Shown here piece after piece: positions 49,001-56,000 of a stretch of 64,000 nt of DNA. Position 1 is the first letter of the stretch. Every line of letters starts with the position of its first letter. This stretch comes from Oryzobacter faecalis. GTDB lineage: Bacteria; Actinomycetota; Actinomycetes; Actinomycetales; Dermatophilaceae. Below the pieces are notes generated by a model. The model searched no databases. It saw only the letters and a list, made by a program, of their open reading frames with translations, and was not told where the DNA came from. A program made the position numbers and the translations under genes. The DNA lies in NCBI RefSeq assembly GCF_046764005.1, contig NZ_JBKOFW010000008.1:1-64000 (forward strand), written 5' to 3'.

Positions 49001-50631
49001 CGCTCGCCGACCTCGCGGGCCTCCCGCACTGCGGCTGCGCGATGGCCCTGACCGATCGGAGGGCCGTGCGGGCACTCATCGGGTACCTGTCCACCCTCGT
49101 CGCGCGGCGCCGGTCGTCGGCCTCGCCCGACGGCGCGAACGGACACGGGGGGCCGACGGTGTTCGTCCTCGTCGACGGCTGGGAACAGCTCGTCGAGGCC
49201 ACGGCGGGGCCGTGGGGCGACAGCGACGCCGACGCCCTGCTCACGGTGCTGCGGGACGGCGCCTCGGTCGGGGTCCGCGGCATCGTCACCGGAGGACGCG
49301 CCCTCCTCCAGCCCAACTGGTCGGCCCTCGGGGCGACGACGGTCGTGCTGGGGCGGGTCGACCCCCTCGACGCCGCCCTCACCGGGCTCCGTGCCGGCCC
49401 CCTCCCGGTCGACCCACCGCGAGGACGCGGCGTGAGGGTGGGCGACTCCAGGCAGGTCCACTTCGCCCACGCCACCGCGGCCACGACCGCTCAGGTCGCC
49501 GCAGCCCGGCCCGCCCAGGCGGACACCACCGGCGGACGGGCGCCCTGGCGGTACCTCCCGCTCCCCGAGTCGGTGACCCGCCCGGCTCGCCGTCGGCCGT
49601 CCAGCGAGGGGAACGGCGACACTGCCGTCACGGGCAGGTCGCTCGGCCTCGGGCTGCGCGCCGTTGCGGACGGGGGCGCCGCCTCGTGGCGGTGGGTGCC
49701 CGAGCGCGACGGGCCCCGGCTCCTCGTCGCCGGCCCTCCCCGGTCCGGACGGACGACGACCCTCCGCAGTCTCGCCGAGGCGGTGCTCGACTCCGGCCAC
49801 CCGGCCGTCCTCGTGTCGCGCGCCACGCGCGGGCAGGCCGACGACGTGACCGCGAGACTCCGGGTCGTGACTCCGGACGAGGTCGAGGAGTTCGTCGCGC
49901 TGCGCCGCGGCCACCCCGACCTCGCGGTCCTCGTCGACGACGCGGAGCTCCTCGACGACGCGCCCCTGCTCCCCCTGCTCCGCGAGCACGCCACGCTCCT
50001 CGGCCGCGACCCCGGGCTGCTCGTCGTCGCCACGAGCAGCGACGGCCTCGCGTCACGCTTCCGTGGCCTCGACGTCGAGGTCGCGCGGCACCGGTTCGCC
50101 CTGCTGCTCATGCCCTCGGCGAGCGACGGAGCGGCCCTCGGTCAGCCACGACTGCCGGACGTGCTGCCGGTTCCCGGCCGAGGGCTGGTCGTCGGGGGCG
50201 GAACCCCTCCGAGGGAGGTGCAGGTCTACCAGCCGCGCGGGTCGGTGGCCTCAGGCACCGTCGACCTCGGGGCCCCGGTCGGCGACCCCCTTCGCGGAGA
50301 GCGCGACGAGCGCGGTCGTCAGGGCGAGGGCGATGAGGCCCCAGCCCAGGAGGCGCAGCCCGCCCTGGATCATGCCGCCACCGACCGGGAAGAGCAGGAC
50401 ACTCCACACGATCGTCGGGGTCTTCGGCCAGGCACCGTCGCCCAGCCAGCCGCGGGCCAGCACCCCGAGGGCGACGCCGAACGCGGCGATGAGGAGGGCC
50501 GACATCGCGACCCGGGTCGGGTCGCTGCCCTCCCCCACGGCGAGCTCGTAGAGGTAGAAGGCTGCGAACCCGAGGAGGGTCAGCGCCTGAGCCCCGACGA
50601 GGACGGCGGCGACGCGGCGGGGGCCGCGTGA
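46090..50631 (+). CDS. FHA-domain FtsK/SpoIIIE ATPase, EssC/EccC-like, with three ATPase domains
   Basis: The start is ATG 46090, with TACGGT (46076-46081) eight bases before it, giving 1513 residues. Order: beta-grasp-like region (1-75), FHA domain (91-187; GRS, SRRHAEV, STNG), two membrane helices (about 232-275), then three FtsK-type ATPase domains. Domain 1 has an intact Walker A GGTTGSGKSE (K618) and Walker B VVVVDELKAL (D719). Domains 2 (GGPGSGRTT) and 3 (AGPPRSGRTT) have Arg for the Walker Lys, as in degenerate EccC/EssC modules. The family looks finished by about residue 1384 (VYQPRG); the remaining 129 residues lie antisense to a convergent gene. Role in secretion is inferred. Confidence 0.8.
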   Translation: MELTLTVHVPRRRALPVDVVVRWAGAQTAAALGTALGEHLGHPVPTLLSGGRAVPPDALVGHPPLLHGSSVVVGAAGASSVAPPGARPDGPVLELVAVGGPDAGRSRELVPPGLVVGRSVPHGFSLDDDALSRRHAEVRVDASGVVVADAGSTNGVLVDGRPLVEPSPVDSGSTLVLGASTLRLRRRPGAGLPTTVTGDGRLVLRPVAGRAEDDSEVVVEAPRPPGERHRPRIPWLAALLPVPVAAVMAVVFGPQLLAFALLGPVLMLGTALGDRLGSGRSHRRAVAEHVVATAAARGRLDRLVAEEVVRLDHDRPDAAALLRRAELRLPGLWARSDLRVRVGHGEVATRVVWTDGTTRERGRAGRGPVVVDVSGGLAVVGPPEMTRGVLASVVGQLAVQCPPSRLRLDVADDEDPAWRWVARLPHAGQPPVPGSRCTASGAEGPSGAPPGVHPLGAGADDEVRRVLVVPSLGPVATDLVSAAAEAGWVVLLGAADAELVGAVGVVVDAQQGTVGDRAGRRPLVVDRVGPWWAERVSRALAPLVEDRADDDRALPGRVALSAPFDGSDPGPDLVAGRWSRSDGRPRAVVGRTADGPFSVDLVTDGPHVLVGGTTGSGKSEFLRTLVVSLAATLPPEDLALVLVDFKGGAAFGACADLPHVVGLVTDLDALLVERALSSLDAELRRRERLFAVVGAADLEAYRRASGRPEPLPRLVVVVDELKALVDEVPRFVDGLVRLAALGRSLGIHLVLATQRPSGALSPAVQANVNLRIAFRVRDRSDSVDVVEDPAAAAIHPGVPGRAVARGGDGILVAFQAALVADPGQEVLPSLRVVPSGGCPGTVDVEVPRTTEGSRDAALDRLVAALDEAARATGRPRPRSPWLAPLPDVFDPHDPDAPSGADGCPPVRAGLVDEPDRQRTTSLGPEDGSVTWLLSGGPGSGRTTATRALALAAASRAAPADLHLHVIAAGGALADLAGLPHCGCAMALTDRRAVRALIGYLSTLVARRRSSASPDGANGHGGPTVFVLVDGWEQLVEATAGPWGDSDADALLTVLRDGASVGVRGIVTGGRALLQPNWSALGATTVVLGRVDPLDAALTGLRAGPLPVDPPRGRGVRVGDSRQVHFAHATAATTAQVAAARPAQADTTGGRAPWRYLPLPESVTRPARRRPSSEGNGDTAVTGRSLGLGLRAVADGGAASWRWVPERDGPRLLVAGPPRSGRTTTLRSLAEAVLDSGHPAVLVSRATRGQADDVTARLRVVTPDEVEEFVALRRGHPDLAVLVDDAELLDDAPLLPLLREHATLLGRDPGLLVVATSSDGLASRFRGLDVEVARHRFALLLMPSASDGAALGQPRLPDVLPVPGRGLVVGGGTPPREVQVYQPRGSVASGTVDLGAPVGDPLRGERDERGRQGEGDEAPAQEAQPALDHAATDREEQDTPHDRRGLRPGTVAQPAAGQHPEGDAERGDEEGRHRDPGRVAALPHGELVEVEGCEPEEGQRLSPDEDGGDAAGAA

Positions 50632-50646
50632 GATCTCCTCGGACAC
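50251..50646 (-). CDS. Four-helix membrane protein, antisense to the FtsK-like gene 3' end
   Basis: GTG 50646 gives 131 residues with hydrophobic helices near 13-35, 45-62, 77-90 and 98-116. TAGGCT (50658-50653) lies six bases before the start, in line with other leaderless genes here. The composition is typical of a real membrane protein, while the opposite frame in the same bases is polar and low-complexity. This supports it as the coding strand. No family was recognised. Confidence 0.7.
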   Translation of the reverse strand: MSEEISRGPRRVAAVLVGAQALTLLGFAAFYLYELAVGEGSDPTRVAMSALLIAAFGVALGVLARGWLGDGAWPKTPTIVWSVLLFPVGGGMIQGGLRLLGWGLIALALTTALVALSAKGVADRGPEVDGA

Positions 50647-50949
50647 GCGGTCAGCCTAACGACGGGGGAGGTCGGAGCGCCGCGAGGGCCTGTCGTCGGG
50701 CACCGGGCGGGTCCATGTCGACCGTCCCGGCGTGTCGCGTCTCACGCCGCGTCCGAACGGCACCCGACAAGCGCGGGCCGGCCATCCTGCCTGACGGCCT
50801 GCACGCCGTCCCGGCACCCCGTGGGGTCGGCGTCGTCGCAGGTCAGGGACCTGGTGACGCGCGGGGAACAGAAGGGACCGGCGCGACCGTTGAGCGGGGG
50901 TGGCGTCACCGCCGCAGGTCCGGCTGCCGGGACCGCCCTGACCGCGTCC

Positions 50950-50978
50950 TTCACGGATTGGGTGGGCACCGGTAGTGT
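50950..50978 (+). promoter_or_regulatory. Promoter of whiB1
   Basis: TTCACG (50950-50955), a 17-base spacer and TAGTGT (50973-50978) give a good actinobacterial promoter, placing the 5' end near 50985. This predicts a leader of about 120 bases before ATG 51107. From 50647 to 50949 nothing recognisable is seen. Confidence 0.6.
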
Positions 50979-50984
50979 GGATGC

Positions 50985-51011
50985 ACGGACGTCTGTGCTT
51001 GAGACGTCCGT
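50985..51011 (+). promoter_or_regulatory. Hairpin at the 5' end of the whiB1 leader
   Basis: ACGGACGTCT (50985-50994) pairs perfectly with AGACGTCCGT (51002-51011) around a seven-base loop. It starts at or next to the predicted transcription start, a place where stems shield mRNA from decay. Regulation by another factor is also possible. Confidence 0.55.
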
Positions 51012-51106
51012 TCAGGCTGCAGTGACGCAACCAGCGAGTACCTGCGGCCACCCCCTCGCAGGCGCTCGACACGACCGCATGACCCCCGCGACAAGGAGCA
51101 CCCTTC

Positions 51107-51355
51107 ATGGACTGGCGCGACCGCGCTGCCTGCCTCGACGAGGACCCCGAGCTGTTCTTCCCCATCGGGAACACCGGCCCGGCGATCGCTCAGATCGAGG
51201 AGGCCAAGCTCGTCTGCCGCCGCTGCGAGGTCATCGACACCTGTCTGAAGTGGGCCATCGAGTCCGGCCAGGACGCCGGCGTCTGGGGCGGCATGAGCGA
51301 GGACGAGCGCCGCGCCCTCAAGCGCCGCAACGCCCGAGCCCGCCGCGCCGGCTGA
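51107..51355 (+). CDS. whiB1: WhiB-family iron-sulfur regulator, WhiB1 type
   Basis: The 82-residue protein has the four cluster-binding cysteines C9, C37, C40 and C46 (VCRRCEVIDTC) and the turn GVWGGMSEDERRALKRR that contacts promoter-bound sigma factor. It closely resembles mycobacterial WhiB1 from MDWRDRAACLDEDPELFFP onward. WhiB1 carries a nitric-oxide-sensitive 4Fe-4S cluster. AAGGAG precedes ATG 51107. It is convergent with pdtaS, the same arrangement as in Mycobacterium. Confidence 0.95.
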   Translation: MDWRDRAACLDEDPELFFPIGNTGPAIAQIEEAKLVCRRCEVIDTCLKWAIESGQDAGVWGGMSEDERRALKRRNARARRAG

Positions 51356-51392
51356 CAGGACTCGTCCACCGACCTCCAGCACCGCAGCACCC

Positions 51393-51417
51393 CGGCGCCC
51401 GGTTCCCCCGGGCGCCG
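51393..51417. terminator. Bidirectional hairpin between whiB1 and pdtaS
   Basis: CGGCGCCCGG (51393-51402) pairs perfectly with CCGGGCGCCG (51408-51417) around a five-base loop. It lies 38 bases after the whiB1 stop and 32 bases before the pdtaS stop, so it can end both transcripts. Confidence 0.7.
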
Positions 51418-51448
51418 ACCCGTGTCCGGGCCGGTGACCCGACCGCGG

Positions 51449-52930
51449 TCAGCGACCGAGCGGACGCAGCCGCGCGACGAACACCACGCGCGTCCCCGTC
51501 GGGTGGTTGGCCTCCCAGCGGATCCGACCGCGCAGGTCGGCCGCCAGCGAGGTGACGATCCGCGTCCCCAGGCCGGCGAGCACCGGGCGGAAACCCGCTG
51601 GCAGCCCCACCCCGTCGTCGGTGATGACGACCGTCAGCTGGTCCTCCCCCGTCTCCAGCGTGACCCGTTCGACCTCGACGTCGACTCGTCCGTCGCGGTC
51701 GGCGAGCCCGTGCTCGACGGCGTTCTGCACGAGCTCTGAGACGATCATCGCGAGCGCGGTGGCGTCCTCCGCCCGCATCCGGCCGAACCGTCCCGTGAAG
51801 CCGTGCTCGACCCGGTGCTCGCGCATCGCGACCTCGACAACGGCCCGCAGCCCGCGCCGGGCGATCTCGTCGAAGTCGACGGTCTCGTCGAACCCCTGGC
51901 TCAGTGTCTCGTGGACGAGCGCGATCGTGCCCACCCGCCGCACCGCCTCCTCCAGCGCCCCGCGCGCGTCGCCGTCGGGGACGCGGCGGGCCTGGAGGCG
52001 CAGCAGCGCCGCCACGGTCTGGAGGTTGTTCTTGACCCGGTGGTGGATCTCGCGGATCGTCGCGTCCTTGGTCAGCAGCTCCTGCTCGCGACGCCGCAGC
52101 TCCGAGACGTCGCGGAGCAGCAGGAGGGCTCCCGAGCGCATCCCGCCGATGATGATCGGGATGGCGCGCATCGTCACGGTCGCGCTGGCGGTCTCGACCT
52201 CGGTCCGCCAGGACGCACGACCCGTCGCGACCACGGCCAGCGCCTCGTCGACGGCCATCCCCCCACGTGACACCTGGTCGGCGACGACCTGCGCGAGGAC
52301 CTCGCCCGTGACGTTGCCGACGTGCCCCATGCGGTGGATCGCCGAGACCGCGTTCGGGCTGGCGTAGCGGACCATGCCGTCGACGTCGAGGTGGATGACG
52401 CCGTCGCCGACGCGGGGTGCGCCGCGGCGCATCCCGGTCGGGGCCGAGACCGACGGGAAGTCGCCACTGGCCACCATCCGCATGAGGGAGTCGGCGAGGT
52501 CGCGGTAGGTCAGCTCGAGACGGCTCGGGGTCCGGGCGCCGGTGAGGTTCTGGTGGCGCGTCACGACGGCGATGACGCGCCCCTCCCGGCAGACCGGCAC
52601 CGCGTCCTCCCGGATCGAGATGTCCTCGCGCTGGGTCGGCTCGGGCTTGGCGAACATCTGCTGGGTGCGAGCCGCGTGGTCGAGCATGGCTGCGCGTGAC
52701 CGGCTCGAGCTGCGCCCGACGATGTCGTCGTAGAACACCATCGGCCCGGTGTTGGGGCGTACGTGGGCGACGGCGCGCCATCCGTCGAGCCCCCCGCGCA
52801 CCCACAGGACGAGGTCGGCGAACGACAGGTCGGCGATCAGCTGCCAGTCGCCGACCAGCAGGTGCAGCCACTCCGACTCCGACGCCTCGAGGGTCGTCGT
52901 GTCGCGCAGCATCTCGGCCAGCGTGCTCAC
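51449..52930 (-). CDS. pdtaS: PdtaS-type sensor histidine kinase
   Basis: GTG 52930 gives 493 residues; TAGGCT (52943-52938) lies seven bases upstream, so the mRNA is probably leaderless. The N-terminal GAF-like and PAS-like domains (up to about 280) are followed by a HisKA_2 motif IREIHHRVKNNLQTVAALL and the HATPase part with IVSELVQNAVEHG. In M. tuberculosis this cytosolic kinase signals to the RNA-binding antiterminator PdtaR. Its convergent neighbour is whiB1 there too. The pdtaR gene is not in the window. Confidence 0.93.
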   Translation of the reverse strand: MSTLAEMLRDTTTLEASESEWLHLLVGDWQLIADLSFADLVLWVRGGLDGWRAVAHVRPNTGPMVFYDDIVGRSSSRSRAAMLDHAARTQQMFAKPEPTQREDISIREDAVPVCREGRVIAVVTRHQNLTGARTPSRLELTYRDLADSLMRMVASGDFPSVSAPTGMRRGAPRVGDGVIHLDVDGMVRYASPNAVSAIHRMGHVGNVTGEVLAQVVADQVSRGGMAVDEALAVVATGRASWRTEVETASATVTMRAIPIIIGGMRSGALLLLRDVSELRRREQELLTKDATIREIHHRVKNNLQTVAALLRLQARRVPDGDARGALEEAVRRVGTIALVHETLSQGFDETVDFDEIARRGLRAVVEVAMREHRVEHGFTGRFGRMRAEDATALAMIVSELVQNAVEHGLADRDGRVDVEVERVTLETGEDQLTVVITDDGVGLPAGFRPVLAGLGTRIVTSLAADLRGRIRWEANHPTGTRVVFVARLRPLGR

Positions 52931-53015
52931 GCCGACGAGCCTAGGCGACCCCTCTCGAGCACCCGATGGCAGACCGGCACGGGAGACGTCCGGCCACGCG
53001 GAGCATTCAAGGCAT

Positions 53016-53068
53016 CGGAACCTTCGGTGGGGCACCCCGAACTTCGGGGTGCCCCACCGAAGGTTCCG
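53016..53068. repeat. Near-perfect 53-bp palindrome downstream of gdh
   Basis: Arms 53016-53041 and 53043-53068 are perfectly complementary over 26 bases around a single C. The palindrome lies 29 bases after the gdh stop and 72 bases before the pdtaS start region. As RNA it is a very stable hairpin and probably ends the 5-kb gdh transcript. No run of U follows on the minus strand. Confidence 0.8.
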
Positions 53069-53097
53069 GCATCAGGCGGGAAAGTTGGGACTCCCGA

Positions 53098-56000
53098 TCA
53101 GGTGGTGGAGGAGCCGCCCACGCGGATCACCGAGCGCAGGGTCCGCAGGGCGACCGAGAGGGCCGCGATGTTCGGGTGGTCGAGCCGCCGGATCGCCGCG
53201 AGGGCGGTCCTGCTGCGCTGGATCGACTCGCTGTTCGCGCTCGACCAGGCCTCCCAGGCGGCTGCTGGGTCCTCGGACCCACCGACCTCGATGACCGAGC
53301 GCGTCAGCGACTCGAGCACGGCGTAGAGGTCGTCGCGCAGGGCACCACGGGCGAGGGCGTCCCACCGGTCGTCACGCGGCAGGCGGGTGACCTTGGTGAG
53401 CATCGCGTCGATGCCGAACCGCTCGGAAACCAGGTAGTACAGCGGCGCGACCTCGGTGGGCGCGCGGCCGGTGTCGGTGGCGATGTCGACGATGTCGAGC
53501 AGGCTGAACCAGTCGAGCAGCATCGCGGCCCGGGCCGCCAGCGCGTCGGGCACGCCGGCCTTGACGAGCTCGCTCGTGCGCTTGTCGAGGCGGCGCTTCT
53601 CGTCGCCGCGCAGCAGCCCCGGCACCTGGGGCCCGAGCTCCTTGACGACGCCGGCGAACCGGTCGACCTCGGCGCTGATGTCGAGGCGTGCCGGGCGTGA
53701 GGTGAGGAACCAGCGCACCGCCCGGTCGAGGAGCCGGCGGAACTCGAGGTAGAGCATGGTCTGGGCCGCGGTCGGCACGACGTTGTCGAGCGCCTCCACC
53801 TCCCGCACGTAGCCGGCGAGGCCGAACACCTCCCGGCAGACGACGAACGCGCGCGTCACCTGCTCGGGCGTGGCGCCGGCCTCCTCCTGCGCCCGGAACG
53901 CGAAGGTGATGCCGCCGCGGTTGACCATCGAGTTGACGACCGAGTTCGTGACGATCTCGCGGCGGAGCGGGTGGTCGGCGAGCTCTCCGGCGTAGCGCTC
54001 CTGGATCGCCGGCGGGAAGTACTCCGCGAGCGTTCTCGCGAAGTACGGGTCGTCCGGGATCGAGCTCGCGAGGATGTCCTCCTTGAGCGCGAGCTTGGCG
54101 TAGGCGACGAGCACCGAGAACTCGGGCGACTTCAGCCCCAGCCCGTCGTGCGCCCGCTTCTCGATCTCGGCATCGGTCGGGAGGAACTCGAGCCCACGGT
54201 CGAGGTCACCGCGGTCCTCGAGCCAGTGGATGAGCCGCTGGTGCACGCTCGCCATCGAGTGCTCCTGCGCCCGGGCGTTGCCGAGCAGGACGTTCTGCTC
54301 GTAGTTGTCGCGCAGCACGTGGTCGGCGACGTCGTCGGTCATCGACGCGAGGAGCTCGTTGCGGTCCTCGGTGGTGAGGCCTCCGGCGCGGACGACCTCG
54401 CCCAGGAGGATCTTGATGTTGACCTCGTGGTCGGAGGTGTCGACGCCCGCGGAGTTGTCGATCGCGTCGGTGTTGACCCGGACCCCGCACAGGGCCGCCT
54501 CGATGCGGCCGAGCTGGGAGAGGCCGAGGTTGCCACCCTCGCCGACCACCTTGGCGCGCAGCTCGTTGCCGTTGACGCGGATCGCGTCGTTGGCGCGGTC
54601 GCCGACGGACAGGTGGTCCTCGCTCGAGGCCTTGACGTAGGTGCCGATGCCGCCGTTCCAGAGCAGGTCGACCGGCGCGAGGAGGATGGCGTGGATCAGC
54701 TCGGCGGGCGTCATCGCCGTCGTGTTCTTCGGGAGGGCGAGCGCCTCGACCATCTGCGGCGTGACCGGGATGGACTTCAGCGACCGGGCGAACACGCCGC
54801 CACCCTCGGACACCAGCGACCGGTCGTAGTCGTCCCACGACGAGCGCGGAAGCTCGAAGAGCCGCTTGCGCTCGGCGAACGACTGCGCCGCAACGGGATT
54901 CGGGTCGACGAAGACGTGGCGGTGGTCGAAAGCCGCCACCAGGCGGATGTGCTCGGACAGGAGCATCCCGTTGCCGAAGACGTCGCCGCTCATGTCGCCG
55001 ACCCCGACGACGGTGAACTCCTGCGTCTGGGTGTCGACGCCCATCTCACGGAAGTGGCGCTTGACCGACTCCCAGGCGCCGCGGGCCGTGATGCCCATCG
55101 CCTTGTGGTCGTAGCCCGCCGAGCCACCCGACGCGAAGGCGTCGTCGAGCCAGAAGCCGTACGACTGCGAGACGCCGTTCGCGATGTCGGAGAAGGTCGC
55201 GGTGCCCTTGTCCGCGGCGACGACGAGGTAGGGGTCGTCGCCGTCGTGGCGGACCACCCGCTCCGGCGGCACGATCTCGCCTCCGACGCGGTTGTCGGTG
55301 ACGTCGAGCAGGCCCGAGATGAACATCCGGTACGCCGCCTTGCCCTCCTCGAGCCATGCCTCGCGGTCGACCGCCATGTCGGGCAGCTGCTTGGGGTAGA
55401 AGCCACCCTTGGAGCCGGTGGGCACGATGACGGCGTTCTTCACCATCTGCGCCTTGACGAGACCGAGGACCTCGGTGCGGAAGTCCTCGCGCCGGTCGGA
55501 CCAGCGCAGCCCGCCGCGGGCGACCGGGCCGAAGCGCAGGTGCACGCCCTCGACCCGAGGGCTGTAGACCCAGATCTCGAACTGCGGCCGCGGGGCCGGG
55601 AGGTCGGGCACGGCCTTGGGGTTGAGCTTGAGCGAGACGTACGGCTTGTGCGCCGCCCCGTTGGCGCCGGCCTGGTAGAAGTTCGTCCGCAGCCCCGCCC
55701 GCATCACCCCGAGGAAGGCGCGGATGATCCGGTCGTGGTCGAGCGAGGACACCCCGTCGAGGGCGTCGACGACGCGCTGGGCGATCGCCTCCTCGGCGGC
55801 GTCACGCCCACCGTCCGGGGCGGCGTCCGGGTCGAACCGGTTCTCCCACACCGACACCAGGTCGCGGGCGATGGCCGGGTGCGAGACGAGGGCGTCCTCG
55901 AGGTAGTCCTGCGAGTACGTCGCGCGCGCCTGCCGCAGGTACTTGGCGACGGTGCGCAGGATGACGACCTGTCGCCACGTGAGCTGGGCGGCGAGGACGA

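Noticed and set aside
50647..50949. Possible small genes in the spacer before whiB1
   Set aside because: The open frames on either strand lack ribosome sites and recognisable composition; one short CAGGTC-GACCTG inverted repeat near 50838 is too weak to assign.
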